From an uncultured Clostridium sp. (GTDB taxonomy: Bacteria; Bacillota; Clostridia; Lachnospirales; Lachnospiraceae): a stretch of 64,000 nucleotides of DNA. The translations under genes and the position numbers were made by a program. The notes beneath the pieces were generated by a model. It had not been told where the DNA came from and did not search any database. It saw nothing but the letters and a program-made list of their open reading frames with translations. Below, one piece after another: positions 17,369 to 26,867 of the stretch. Where the stretch lies: contig UQBG01000004.1 in the NCBI GenBank assembly GCA_900539185.1, positions 62,001 to 126,000 of the forward strand, in the 5' to 3' direction. Each line of letters begins with the position of its first letter. Position 1 is the stretch's first letter.

Positions 17369-17407
17369 TTGACATATAAAATAACAGTGTTATAATAACA
17401 ATGTTAT
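17369..17407 (+). promoter_or_regulatory. Promoter and double TetR operator of the second TetR gene
   Basis: TTGACA (17369-17374), 16-base spacer, TATAAT (17391-17396). Two adjacent palindromes overlap the -10 region: ATAAC-AGT-GTTAT (17381-17393) and ATAAC-AAT-GTTAT (17395-17407). The cores equal those of the operators at 9313 and 10040. Confidence 0.8.
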
Positions 17408-17426
17408 TTTTAGCGAGGAGAATGCG

Positions 17427-18035
17427 ATGAGACGGGAAACAGCAGGTGTAACAGAGTCTTTACTGGAGAGTGCGAAGGATGAATTCCTTCAATACGGATT
17501 CCGGGATGCAAGTATGCGGCGGATATCGGCTGCCAGTGGTGTGAGTACGAACTCCATTTATACGAGGTTTGGCGACAAGGCAGGTCTTTTTCGGGCGATC
17601 GTGCAGGAAGCTGCAGATGGTCTGATGGAGATTTATCTGCAAAGTATCGGGAAGGCAGCAGAGTATCAGAATGTGGAGCAGGCGATCGAGGAAGGCAATG
17701 AAGGAACCGATATTGTACTGAAGTATATTTATCAGTATAAGAAGGAGTTTCAGTTGATTTTTTGTCATTCTGCCGGTACGGAGTATGAAGCATACTTTGA
17801 TAAACTGGCAGCCATCGAAGAGGAATATTATCGAACCTTTGCCCGGCAGTATGCGGAGAACGGACAGAAGATCGAAGACTTCTTTATCCATGTTCATTGC
17901 CGAACCGGCTGGCAGTATATATATGAGATCTTGACACATGATAAGACGTATGAAGAGGCAACAGCCTACATGAAGGCTGTAAGGGTATTCAACTTTGCCG
18001 GATGGAGAGCACTTTTGGGATTTGAATCAATTTGA
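17427..18035 (+). CDS. TetR-family transcriptional regulator
   Basis: The 202-residue protein has the TetR helix-turn-helix (AKDEFLQYGFRDASMRRISAASGVSTNSIYTRFGDKAGLFRAIV) and a helical C-terminal domain ending FNFAGWRALLG, similar in layout to the TetR protein at 9361. Its gene has two operators over its promoter and lies 143 bases upstream of a heterodimeric ABC exporter, the likely target. Confidence 0.92.
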   Translation: MRRETAGVTESLLESAKDEFLQYGFRDASMRRISAASGVSTNSIYTRFGDKAGLFRAIVQEAADGLMEIYLQSIGKAAEYQNVEQAIEEGNEGTDIVLKYIYQYKKEFQLIFCHSAGTEYEAYFDKLAAIEEEYYRTFARQYAENGQKIEDFFIHVHCRTGWQYIYEILTHDKTYEEATAYMKAVRVFNFAGWRALLGFESI

Positions 18036-18079
18036 ATTATAGTCACTCTATAAATAATAGGAGATAACAACCAGTGATA

Positions 18080-18118
18080 TTTAGCAGTACAAAACCGGAG
18101 ACGGTGCGTACTGCTAAA
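18080..18118. other. Perfect 11-bp inverted repeat between TetR and exporter genes
   Basis: TTTAGCAGTAC (18080-18090) and GTACTGCTAAA (18108-18118) are exact reverse complements with a 17-base loop containing CCGGAGACGG. No T-run follows on the plus strand (A-rich), so it could be an operator, an mRNA hairpin, or a terminator for the opposite strand. Confidence 0.55.
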
Positions 18119-18178
18119 AAATAAATTATAGGTTAGTGGAAGCTAACTAAAGGTAGACGAGTAAAAGGAGGATTTGTC

Positions 18179-19969
18179 ATGAAGACAAAGAAGAAAAGCG
18201 CGATGTCAAGACTGATGGAAATAGCGGGAAAACATAAGTATTTTTCCTATATCTCCTGTGTTTTGGCAGCGATTAGCGCATGGATTGCGTTGATTCCATT
18301 TTATGATATCTGGCGTATCATCCGGGAGATCCTGGAAGTACGTCCGGATTTCACAAAGGCGACACATATTATGGCATACGGCTGGCAGGCGGTAGGATTT
18401 GCACTGCTGGCAATGCTCTTTTATATCGGGGCTCTGATGTGTTCGCATAAGGCGGCCTTTCGTGTACAGGCGAATATGCGTACAAAGATGATGGAGCACA
18501 TTATGAAACTGCCGCTCGGATATGTAGAAGCAGAAGGAACCGGTAAGATTCGAAAGGTTGTAATGGATTCTTCGGCAGCAACGGAGACATTTCTGGCACA
18601 CAACCTTCCGGATAAGGTGATATCCGTTGCCACTCCGGTGGGACTGCTTCTTATGATGGCTTTGTTTGACTGGCGACTGGGTCTGATCAGTCTGATCCCG
18701 GCAGCACTGGCATTTCTGATCATGGGTTCTATGATGATGGGACCAAAGATGGCAGCGGATATGAAGGAGTATCAGAATTCACTGGAAACGATGTCTGCAG
18801 AAGCAGTCGAGTATGTGCGGGGCGTTCCGGTACTGAAGACCTTCGGACAGACGATCTTCTCGTTCAAGCGATTTAAGAATGCAATCGATGAGTATGAGAA
18901 ATGGACATTAAGCTATACAACGTCCATGATGGTGCCAATGATCGGATTTACTGTATTTTCAAATGGTGTCTTTGCGGCGTTGATCGTTGCAGCCTACATA
19001 CTGGGTGGAAACACAGTCACGGATACGTTTGTATTAAATCTGATCTTCTACATCCTGATTACGTCGGTGCTGACCACAACCCTTATGAAGGTGGCTTATG
19101 CGGGAGAGTCGCAGATGCTGGTAGAGGATGCTCTGAATCGTATGGATGAAGTTCTGGATCAGAAGGAACTGCCGAATGTATCGGACGGTGAAACGATCCG
19201 GGATGCATCGATCCGGCTACGGGATGTGACCTTTGCATATGAAGAAGACAAGGTAAATGCCATAGACGGAATCTCCATGGACATCCGTGCCGGAGAGCAT
19301 ATCGCACTGGTAGGACCGTCCGGTGGAGGAAAGACGACGCTGGCATCTCTGATCGCCAGATTCTGGGATGTGAAGAGCGGAAGCATCACGATCGGAGGTG
19401 TGGATGTCAGAAAGATCGATACAGAGGAACTGATGAACCGGGTGTCCTATGTATTTCAGGATAGTAAGCTGTTGAAGACAAGTATCTTGGAAAATGTCCG
19501 CATGGGAAGACCGGATGCAAGTGATGAAGCGGTCATGAAGGCATTAAAAGATGCACAGTGCAGTGATATCATCGAGAAGCTTCCGCAGGGTGTGAATACG
19601 GTGATCGGCTCGAAGGGGACCTATGTATCGGGCGGTGAGATGCAGCGGTTATCGATCGCACGGGCATTCTTAAAGGATGCACCGATCCTGATTCTGGATG
19701 AGGCCACAGCATTTGCAGATCCGGATAATGAGAAGCTGGTGCAGTTGGCATTTGAAAAGCTGTCAAAGGATAAGACGGTAATCATGATTGCCCATCGGTT
19801 ATCTACGATCACGAATGTGGATTGTATCTATGTGCTGAAGGACGGAACGATAGCAGAGTCCGGAACGCATGGAGCATTGCTTGCACAGGATGGCATCTAT
19901 ACGCATATGTGGAAGGAATACAACCAGTCTGTGAACTGGCAGGTAGGAAAGGCAGGTGCTGAAAAGTGA
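18179..19969 (+). CDS. ABC exporter, membrane-ATPase fusion, subunit 1
   Basis: The 596-residue protein has six membrane segments (residues about 20-320) and an ATPase domain with Walker A VGPSGGGKTTLAS, signature VSGGEMQRLSIARAF and Walker B ILILDEATAFADPDNE. The PSGGGKTT loop and DEATAFAD, in which the residue after the usual catalytic Glu context differs from SxLD, are typical of IrtA/YbtP-like half transporters. It forms a heterodimer with the next gene. The GTG start of that gene overlaps the TGA here, a sign of translational coupling. Substrate unknown: siderophore, peptide or drug. Confidence 0.92.
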   Translation: MKTKKKSAMSRLMEIAGKHKYFSYISCVLAAISAWIALIPFYDIWRIIREILEVRPDFTKATHIMAYGWQAVGFALLAMLFYIGALMCSHKAAFRVQANMRTKMMEHIMKLPLGYVEAEGTGKIRKVVMDSSAATETFLAHNLPDKVISVATPVGLLLMMALFDWRLGLISLIPAALAFLIMGSMMMGPKMAADMKEYQNSLETMSAEAVEYVRGVPVLKTFGQTIFSFKRFKNAIDEYEKWTLSYTTSMMVPMIGFTVFSNGVFAALIVAAYILGGNTVTDTFVLNLIFYILITSVLTTTLMKVAYAGESQMLVEDALNRMDEVLDQKELPNVSDGETIRDASIRLRDVTFAYEEDKVNAIDGISMDIRAGEHIALVGPSGGGKTTLASLIARFWDVKSGSITIGGVDVRKIDTEELMNRVSYVFQDSKLLKTSILENVRMGRPDASDEAVMKALKDAQCSDIIEKLPQGVNTVIGSKGTYVSGGEMQRLSIARAFLKDAPILILDEATAFADPDNEKLVQLAFEKLSKDKTVIMIAHRLSTITNVDCIYVLKDGTIAESGTHGALLAQDGIYTHMWKEYNQSVNWQVGKAGAEK

Positions 19970-21699
19970 TAGAGAAGCTGAAGCATAAGTATGCATTATC
20001 GGAAAATGGCGCAAAGAAGATGATCTGGGCGTTTGCAGCAGTAACACTGGCGAATCTGGTTCTGATGCTGCCGGTTGGACTGTTGTATCAGTTATCGGCG
20101 GAGCTGTTGGAAGGACGGGTTCCGAAGGAAAAGCTGGGATACTTTATAGCGGGAATCGTTGTTGTATTGATATTGATTGCATTGACGACCTTTTTCCAAT
20201 ATCGCGCAACCTTCTTTTCAACCTATGTGGAAAGTGGTGTCAGACGACGGGCACTGGCAGAGAAGCTGAGACGGCTTCCGTTATCCTTCTTTGGAAAGAA
20301 GGACTTGTCAGATCTGACCAATGCGATTATGTCAGACTGTGCATTGATTGAAACCGCCAGCTCTCACTGGATCCCGGAATTGATCGGTTCCATGCTGTCA
20401 ACCACCCTGATCGTAATCGGACTGTTGTTTTATAACTGGAAAATGGCATTGGCAGCCATCTGGGTAATGCCGATTGCATTTGTGATTGTACTGACTTCCA
20501 GAAAGGGACTAAAGAGTGTACAAAAGAAAACACTGACTTACAAGCTGGCATGTCAGGATGGTATTCAGGAAGGCTTGGAGACGATTCGGGATCTGCGGTC
20601 AAACAACATGACAGACAGCTATATGCAGGGGCTGAACCGGAAGATTAAAGATGTGGAAAAGAATGCGATCGTTCTGGAGTTCCGAAATGCAGCCTATGTA
20701 TGTTCCGCACAGATGATTTTGAAGCTGGGAATCGGAACGGTTGCTTTGGTCGGAAGTATGCTGTTGATCAAGGGGGATATTAATATCCTTACATTCTTTG
20801 TATTCCTGTTGGTAGTGACCAGAATGTACGAGCCGCTTCAGATCGCATTGCAGAATCTGTCAGCGATCATCAGTCTGGATACGACCTGTGAACGGATGGA
20901 CGAGATTCTGTCACATGAGGAGCAGAGTGGAAGCGAGACGCTGACAAATCAGAGATATGATATCGTATTTGATCATGTCGGGTTCTCTTACGAGAGTGGA
21001 GAAGAAGTATTGTCAGATGTAACTTTTACTGCAAAGCAGGGCTGTGTAACAGCACTAATCGGACCATCCGGTGGTGGAAAGACGACGGTTTCCAGACTGG
21101 CGGCCCGATTCTGGGACTGCAATCAGGGAGCGATTACAGTCGGTGGCATGAATGTATCCGAGATTGATCCGGAGAGACTCTTATCCTTATATTCGATCGT
21201 GTTCCAGGATGTAACCCTGTTCAACAATACGGTTATGGAGAATATCCGGATCGGTAAGAAGGATGCAACGGATGAGGAGGTCATGGAAGCAGCCAGACTG
21301 GCAAACTGTACAGATTTCATCGAACGGTTACCGGAGAAGTGGAATACGTTGATCGGAGAAAACGGTTCGGAGCTGTCCGGTGGAGAACGCCAGAGAATCT
21401 CCATTGCCAGAGCATTTTTAAAGGATGCTCCAATCATACTGATGGATGAAGCGACAGCATCTCTGGATGTGGATAATGAGTCCGTCATTCAGGAGTCGAT
21501 TTCAAAGCTGATTCAGGATAAGACGGTTTTAATTATCGCACATCGAATGAGAACCGTCGATGGTGTAGACCGGATCGTAGTTCTGAAGGACGGTGTCGTA
21601 GCAGAACAGGGTACTCCGCAGGAGCTGAAGCAGCAGAACGGTATCTACAGACATATGGTGGAGACACAGCTGGAAACCGAGCAGTGGAAGTATTCCTAA
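19966..21699 (+). CDS. ABC exporter, membrane-ATPase fusion, subunit 2
   Basis: The 577-residue partner starts at GTG 19966, overlapping the previous stop (GTGA). It has six membrane segments, Walker A IGPSGGGKTTVSR, a canonical signature LSGGERQRISIARAF and DEATASLDVDNE. The pairing of one canonical and one variant ATPase site with the preceding subunit is typical for heterodimeric exporters. Followed by a probable terminator. Confidence 0.93.
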   Translation: MIEKLKHKYALSENGAKKMIWAFAAVTLANLVLMLPVGLLYQLSAELLEGRVPKEKLGYFIAGIVVVLILIALTTFFQYRATFFSTYVESGVRRRALAEKLRRLPLSFFGKKDLSDLTNAIMSDCALIETASSHWIPELIGSMLSTTLIVIGLLFYNWKMALAAIWVMPIAFVIVLTSRKGLKSVQKKTLTYKLACQDGIQEGLETIRDLRSNNMTDSYMQGLNRKIKDVEKNAIVLEFRNAAYVCSAQMILKLGIGTVALVGSMLLIKGDINILTFFVFLLVVTRMYEPLQIALQNLSAIISLDTTCERMDEILSHEEQSGSETLTNQRYDIVFDHVGFSYESGEEVLSDVTFTAKQGCVTALIGPSGGGKTTVSRLAARFWDCNQGAITVGGMNVSEIDPERLLSLYSIVFQDVTLFNNTVMENIRIGKKDATDEEVMEAARLANCTDFIERLPEKWNTLIGENGSELSGGERQRISIARAFLKDAPIILMDEATASLDVDNESVIQESISKLIQDKTVLIIAHRMRTVDGVDRIVVLKDGVVAEQGTPQELKQQNGIYRHMVETQLETEQWKYS

Positions 21700-21780
21700 G
21701 CCGGAGAAAAGTGTTCATGTCCACGGTTATAACGCTTTTGGTACCAGCACTTATATTCTAATAGATCTAAGGTTTTATTC

Positions 21781-21821
21781 AGGCGGTTGATTTCCTTGAG
21801 AACAGCCGCCTTTCTGTTTTT
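21781..21821 (+). terminator. Probable intrinsic terminator after the ABC exporter pair
   Basis: AGGCGG (21781-21786) pairs with CCGCCT (21806-21811), extended with GTT/AAC around a bulge, followed by TTCTGTTTTT. Confidence 0.55.
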
Positions 21822-21902
21822 AAATAACCTTGAAGTAATATCCCGGTATTGATAAAATCATGATAGAAAGTTATCGGAAAAAGGATGGAAGGAGAACCGG
21901 AA

Positions 21903-22781
21903 ATGGATCTGAGAGTATTACGATATTTCCTGACAGTCGCACGCGAGCAGAGCTTTACGAAAGCCGCTGAACAGTTACATATTACACAGCCAACGCTTTC
22001 CCGTCAGATGGCAGCACTCGAAGAGGAACTGGGAACACCGCTGTTAGATCGGAGAGGGCATGGGATTACACTGACGGATCAGGGGCTTTTGTTAAAACGG
22101 CGGGCACTCGAGATTCTGGATCTGGAGCATCGGATCATCAATGAGGTCAAGGAGGGAAGCACGGTTGTCGAGGGAACCGTTACGATCGGCTGCGGAGAAT
22201 TCGCAGCGGTAGAGACACTGGCAGAGATCTGCAAAAGTTATCGGGAAAAGTATCCAATGGTACAGATCGCCCTTCATACAGGTACGGCCGATACCATTTA
22301 TGAGATGATGAATCAGGGGCTAGTCGATATCGGACTCTTCATGGAGCCGGTTCGAACAGAGGGACTGGAATATATACGGATACAGGATAGTGATCAGTGG
22401 GTTGTCGGCATGCGGCCGGATGATCCGCTGGCAGAGAAGGAGTATCTGACCAAAGAAGACCTGTTAAAGCTCCCGTTGATTTTACCGGAGCGGCAGGGGG
22501 TTCAGAGTGAACTGGTCAGTTGGTTTGGCAAGGAGTTTGAACAGGTAAAGGTAGCATTCACCAGCAATCTCGGAACCAATGCGGGGATTATGGCCATGCA
22601 GGGGCTGGGCTATCCGGTTTCCATCGAGGGGGCACCCAGATACTGGAGAACCGATCTGTTGATCCAGAAGCCATTATATCCGGAGATTAAGTCGAATACC
22701 GTGATTGCATGGAGAAGAAATATTCCTTATGCACAGGCAGTGGAGTGTTTTATCGATGAAGTTAATGCCTTTAAGGCATAA
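21903..22781 (+). CDS. LysR-family transcriptional regulator
   Basis: The 292-residue protein begins MDLRVLRYFLTVAREQSFTKAAEQLHITQPTLSRQMAALEEELG, a textbook LysR helix-turn-helix, and continues with the effector domain (VTIGCGEFAAVETLAEICKSY). AAGGAG at 21889-21894 supports the ATG at 21903 rather than the one at 21885. It lies upstream of, and in the same direction as, a flavodoxin and a CMD-cupin gene, a frequent clostridial grouping in which the LysR protein controls these reductive-stress genes. Confidence 0.92.
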   Translation: MDLRVLRYFLTVAREQSFTKAAEQLHITQPTLSRQMAALEEELGTPLLDRRGHGITLTDQGLLLKRRALEILDLEHRIINEVKEGSTVVEGTVTIGCGEFAAVETLAEICKSYREKYPMVQIALHTGTADTIYEMMNQGLVDIGLFMEPVRTEGLEYIRIQDSDQWVVGMRPDDPLAEKEYLTKEDLLKLPLILPERQGVQSELVSWFGKEFEQVKVAFTSNLGTNAGIMAMQGLGYPVSIEGAPRYWRTDLLIQKPLYPEIKSNTVIAWRRNIPYAQAVECFIDEVNAFKA

Positions 22782-22878
22782 TGCATGATTCAATATAGGC
22801 ATTAGACATAATGAAATAAAAGTGATTATAATAAATGTGTAGAATAAAAAAGAAACAGATTACAGGAGGTTCAAAATC

Positions 22879-23349
22879 ATGGGAAAGAAATTAGTCGCAT
22901 ATTTTAGCGCAAGCGGTATAACAAAAAAGGTAGCAGGAATGGTAGCTGAGGCAGCAGGTGCCGATCTGTATGAGATCACGCCGAAGGTAGCCTATACGAC
23001 GGCGGATCTGAACTGGATGGATAAGAAGTCCAGAAGCAGTGTGGAAATGAGTGATAAGAAGATCCGTCCGGAGATTACGGGGGCTGATCCGCAGATTCAG
23101 GACTATGACGAGATCCTGATCGGATTCCCGATCTGGTGGTATGTGGCACCGACGATTATTAATACATTTTTAGAGACCTATGACTTCTCCGGAAAGAAGA
23201 TCGTTTTATTTGCGACATCCGGTGGAAGTGGATTCGGCAATACCGTGAAGGAACTGCAGCCGTCCGCACCAAAGGCAGAGATCGTAGCCGGTAAGCTGTT
23301 AAATCATGCAAATAAGCAGGACGTAGAGAACTGGGTAAAGACCTTGTAA
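22879..23349 (+). CDS. Flavodoxin
   Basis: The 156-residue protein begins KKLVAYFSASGITKKVAGMVAEAAGADLYEI, with the FMN phosphate loop SASGITKK, and continues with DEILIGFPIWWYVAPTIINTFLETYDFSGKKIVLFATSGGSG, the flavodoxin-4 type (flavodoxin_4/WrbA-like small flavodoxins). It carries electrons with FMN in the cytoplasm. GGAGG precedes the ATG. It is 15 bases upstream of the CMD-cupin gene, so they form an operon. Confidence 0.93.
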   Translation: MGKKLVAYFSASGITKKVAGMVAEAAGADLYEITPKVAYTTADLNWMDKKSRSSVEMSDKKIRPEITGADPQIQDYDEILIGFPIWWYVAPTIINTFLETYDFSGKKIVLFATSGGSGFGNTVKELQPSAPKAEIVAGKLLNHANKQDVENWVKTL

Positions 23350-23364
23350 GGAGGACGAAGAGTT

Positions 23365-24132
23365 ATGGGTAAGATTGTACAGACAGCAGGCAGAAATGCA
23401 CTGGGAGAATTCGCACCGGAATTTGCACATTTTAATGATGATGTTCTTTTTGGGGAGAACTGGAACAATGAAGACATCGATGTAAAGACCAGAAGTATTA
23501 TCACAGTTGTCGCACTTATGGCACAGGGAATTACCGATTCCTCTTTGAAGTTTCATCTTCAGAATGCAAAGGATCATGGGGTATCGCAGAAGGAGATCGC
23601 AGCAGTGATCACACATGTAGGCTTCTATGCGGGCTGGCCAAAGGCATGGGCAGTATTCAATCTGGCAAAGGAAGTATGGGCGGTAAAGGAAGGCGATCTT
23701 CCGTATGAAGATGAAGCGATGCGAGCACATGCAAAGCAGATGGTATTCCCGATCGGACAGCCAAATGATGCATTTGCACAGTACTTTGTAGGTCAGAGCT
23801 ATCTGGCACCGGTATCGACCAGTCAGGTAGGTATCTTCAATGTTACCTTTGAGCCGGGCTGTCGGAATAACTGGCATATTCATCATGCAAAGAGTGGCGG
23901 TGGGCAGATTCTGGTGTGTGTAGCCGGAAGAGGATACTATCAGGAGGAAGGAAAACCGGCCGTAAAGATGAAGCCGGGCGACTGTATCAATATACCGGCA
24001 GAGGTAAAGCACTGGCATGGTGCAGCACCGGATAGCTGGTTTTCTCATCTGGCAGTTGAGGTGCCGGGAGAGGAAGGCTCCAACGAGTGGTGTGAGCCGG
24101 TTTCCAACGAGGACTATGCAATATTAAAATAA
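23365..24132 (+). CDS. Carboxymuconolactone decarboxylase-like/cupin fusion protein
   Basis: The 255-residue protein fuses an N-terminal AhpD/CMD domain (about residues 10-110: RSIITVVALMAQGITDSSLKFHLQNAKDHGVSQKEIAAVITHVGFYAGWPKA) to a C-terminal cupin (about 145-240: NNWHIHHAKSGGGQILVCVAGRGYYQEEG, MKPGDCINIPAEVKHWHGA) with three metal-ligand histidines visible. The CMD part lacks the CxxC of peroxidatic AhpD. Such fusions occur widely next to flavodoxins and aldo-keto reductases; the reaction is not established. The gene converges with the DUF1846 gene, ending 0 bases from it. Confidence 0.88.
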   Translation: MGKIVQTAGRNALGEFAPEFAHFNDDVLFGENWNNEDIDVKTRSIITVVALMAQGITDSSLKFHLQNAKDHGVSQKEIAAVITHVGFYAGWPKAWAVFNLAKEVWAVKEGDLPYEDEAMRAHAKQMVFPIGQPNDAFAQYFVGQSYLAPVSTSQVGIFNVTFEPGCRNNWHIHHAKSGGGQILVCVAGRGYYQEEGKPAVKMKPGDCINIPAEVKHWHGAAPDSWFSHLAVEVPGEEGSNEWCEPVSNEDYAILK

Positions 24133-25611
24133 TTAATTCGTTGCGATACTCTCGTAGACAGCCTCGTTGGTCAGCTCGATACCTAATTTCTTAAAGGTAT
24201 TGATATCAACGGCAGAGAGAATCGCAGATACATGAAGCTGACAGCCGGATAGCTTCGGAAGCTGTTCCAGGGCAAGCTTCGCATTTGGATCGGATACCGC
24301 ACACATGGAAAGCGCGATCAGCACTTCATCTGTATGAAGGCGTGGATTGCGGCTTCCGAGGTATCCGGTCTTTAACTGTTGGATCGGCTCGATAAAGGTA
24401 CGGGAAATCAGATGTGTATGTTTATCGATATGACCGAGTACCTTGATCGCATTCAGTAACACAGCAGAAGCCGGGCCTAAGAGATCGGAGGTGGAACCGG
24501 TAACGATGGTTCCGTCCGGAAGCTCTAGAGCGGCGGCAGCAGCACCATCCGTCTTCGCCAGATCATTGGCAATCGGAACAACGGTACGATCATTTACAGT
24601 AATCTTTGCCTGTTTCATGATCAGTTCCTGCTTATAGACTTCTTCCTTTGTAGCTTCATCTTTCACAAATCGATTCAGAGACTGATAGTATCTGCGGATG
24701 ATCTCCTGACGGGAGGCCTCCTTGCAGACTTCATCATCGACGATACAGTTTCCTGCCATGTTCACACCCATATCGGTTGGTGACTTATACGGACAATGTC
24801 CATAGATTCCCTCAAACATCGCGGCAAGTACCGGATAAATCTCGATGTCACGATTATAGTTAACGGTAGTTTCCCCATAGGCTTCCAAATGAAACGGATC
24901 GATCATATTGACATCATTCAGATCTGCGGTCGCAGCTTCATATGCCAGATTTACCGGATGCTTCAACGGAATATTCCAGATCGGGAAGGTTTCAAACTTC
25001 GCATAGCCTGCCTTGACACCATTCTTGTTCTCATGGTAGAGCTGTGACAGACAGGTAGCCATTTTTCCACTTCCGGGACCCGGTGCGGTCACGATCACCA
25101 GTGGACGGGTGGTTTTTATATAATCATTTTTTCCATACCCCTCATCGCTGACGATCCGGTCGATATTATTCGGGTAGCCCTCGATCGAATAGTGATGATA
25201 GACATGGATGCCGATCGCCTCCAGCTTCTTCTGGAACAGGTCAGCCGATGGCTGTCCGGCGTAGCGGGTGATGACCACGCTGCTGACGTACAGTCCCTTT
25301 TTCTTATAGACATCAATCAGACGGATGACATCCTGATCGTAGGTGATGCCCAGATCATGGCGGATCTTATTGCGTTCGATATCGGCAGCATTGATCGATA
25401 TGATCATCTCAGCCTGATCGGCAAGCTGAAGCAGCATCTGCAGCTTACTGTCCGGAGCGAAGCCCGGAAGTACACGGGATGCATGGTAGTCATCAAATAG
25501 CTTTCCTCCAAACTCCAGATACAGCTTGTCGCCGAACTGGGCAATCCGTTCCCGGATATGGGCAGACTGCATGGACAGGTATTTATCATTATCAAAGCCT
25601 ATACGTTTCAT
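24133..25611 (-). CDS. DUF1846 (UPF0371) family protein
   Basis: The 492-residue protein begins MKRIGFDNDKYLSMQSAHIRERI, the conserved start of the UPF0371/DUF1846 family, and contains VIVTAPGPGSGKMATCLSQLYHENKNG, a phosphate-loop-like motif, plus TTRPLVIV. It is an enzyme-like cytosolic family of unknown role. The start at 25611 is set by AAGGAGAG just upstream; the longer frame to 25713 has no ribosome site and runs through the 75-bp direct repeat. The promoter probably lies in that repeat. Confidence 0.9.
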   Translation of the reverse strand: MKRIGFDNDKYLSMQSAHIRERIAQFGDKLYLEFGGKLFDDYHASRVLPGFAPDSKLQMLLQLADQAEMIISINAADIERNKIRHDLGITYDQDVIRLIDVYKKKGLYVSSVVITRYAGQPSADLFQKKLEAIGIHVYHHYSIEGYPNNIDRIVSDEGYGKNDYIKTTRPLVIVTAPGPGSGKMATCLSQLYHENKNGVKAGYAKFETFPIWNIPLKHPVNLAYEAATADLNDVNMIDPFHLEAYGETTVNYNRDIEIYPVLAAMFEGIYGHCPYKSPTDMGVNMAGNCIVDDEVCKEASRQEIIRRYYQSLNRFVKDEATKEEVYKQELIMKQAKITVNDRTVVPIANDLAKTDGAAAAALELPDGTIVTGSTSDLLGPASAVLLNAIKVLGHIDKHTHLISRTFIEPIQQLKTGYLGSRNPRLHTDEVLIALSMCAVSDPNAKLALEQLPKLSGCQLHVSAILSAVDINTFKKLGIELTNEAVYESIATN

Positions 25612-25621
25612 AAAACTCTCC

Positions 25622-25696
25622 TTCGTAAACGAATCTATATGGTGAAGCACCACATATGAGAATACCACACCCCGGACAGAAAATACAGAAAAAGTT
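25622..25696 (+). repeat. 75-bp direct repeat, copy 1 (upstream region of the DUF1846 gene)
   Basis: This segment, starting TTCGTAAACGAATC and ending AGAAAAAGTT, is repeated at 26868-26942 with a single difference (G at 25631, A at 26877). Copy 1 holds the leader and probably the promoter of the minus-strand DUF1846 gene. The following 25697-25929 (233 bases) holds no gene that I recognise, except the ribosome site of the gene at 25930. Confidence 0.95.
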
Positions 25697-25929
25697 GTTA
25701 TGGCTACGCTCATGGTACTGATTGCATTTATTTTGGAGTTTTTTGTTGTGGGAAAAATCGCAAAAATGTTAACATTTTAAAACCTTTGGAACCTAGATTC
25801 AGACCTGGGCACTGAACTTTCCTATATCTGTATAACTAAAGAATCTGGCTATGTAACATTGTAGAAACAGATATTTCGTGATACGATAAGGTGAAATATG
25901 GTAAAAGGGATAGCCGGAGGAGGAACATT

Positions 25930-26847
25930 ATGGATATGTTTGAACAATACATCATGTCATATCCTGCAGAATGTGGGTACGGAGAGAAGAAAGAGCTGGA
26001 GAATACTTATTATTATGCTTATATGATATTGATAACCAAGCCGATTGCAATCTGTAGGTATGTGGAACTTACAAAGAAAGAATATGAGCAATGCCGTGAG
26101 AAATATTCACAATCGTATGAGACAGACCCGATTTCTGCACAGCAGTTTTTCATAGAATGTCTCTATGGAAAGAAAGTGCTGTATGAAGGAAAGTATAATA
26201 ATAAGATTATGAATCAAATGATGCATGAGCTGCGGACTTACTACGGAGAAACACCGACGGGAACAAGGGAGAAATTGAGAGAAACTGCGTGGAAAAAGCT
26301 TTGTGGATCCATGTTGAAGTCAGTCAAGATTGAATTGATTGTTATGTTTGGCTTGCTGGCAGCAATGGTTATACTGAAGCTGATAATAAGAGATTCATCT
26401 TATGTAGATTTTGCACTGTTAATGGTATTCTGCGGTTGCGTTGCGAGTGGAATTGCGATTGCGTATTTACTGATACAGAAGAAACGTTTTTTGAATTTGG
26501 AGAACATCGATCTTTATACAAATGAACTACTATATAACGCAATTTGGCATACCCCGGCTGAAGTGGTTACTAGGCGCTTTATCTTCTTTCGGTTTCAACT
26601 TATGAAAATTGTTGATTTATCTCAGGTACAGTGGATATATCGAAAAAAATTTTATCAGGGAACGGCAGGATCGACGACGGCAGAATATCATATTGTAATG
26701 AGAATGAAGAATGGTAAAAAGCGTACAATGACTTGGAGAAAGGATTTTACGGAAAGTGATCTTTACCGGCTGGTAGTAGTGCATAATCCAAGTGTTATGA
26801 TCGGAATGTCTTGGGATAACAAGAATAAATACAAAGCTATGCTATAG
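25930..26847 (+). CDS. Hypothetical membrane protein inside the direct-repeat segment
   Basis: I do not recognise this 305-residue protein. It has a soluble N-terminal part (residues 1-135) rich in Tyr and charged residues, two adjacent membrane helices (about 141-165, IELIVMFGLLAAMVILKLII, and 168-192, VDFALLMVFCGCVASGIAIAYLL), and a C-terminal domain with IVMRMKNGKKRTMTWRKDF that reads like a PH-like beta fold (YcxB-like), an inference. The start at 25930 follows GGAGGAGG; the frame opens 13 codons earlier without a site. It is A/T-rich compared with its flanks and is bracketed by 75-bp repeats, which suggests insertion. Confidence 0.7.
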   Translation: MDMFEQYIMSYPAECGYGEKKELENTYYYAYMILITKPIAICRYVELTKKEYEQCREKYSQSYETDPISAQQFFIECLYGKKVLYEGKYNNKIMNQMMHELRTYYGETPTGTREKLRETAWKKLCGSMLKSVKIELIVMFGLLAAMVILKLIIRDSSYVDFALLMVFCGCVASGIAIAYLLIQKKRFLNLENIDLYTNELLYNAIWHTPAEVVTRRFIFFRFQLMKIVDLSQVQWIYRKKFYQGTAGSTTAEYHIVMRMKNGKKRTMTWRKDFTESDLYRLVVVHNPSVMIGMSWDNKNKYKAML

Positions 26848-26867
26848 GAGAACGATAAGCAGAAGCT

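Noticed and set aside
24133..25713. Longer DUF1846 reading frame starting at 25713
   Set aside because: The added 34 residues run through the 75-bp repeat, have no ribosome site and are absent from the family; ATG at 25611 has AAGGAGAG.
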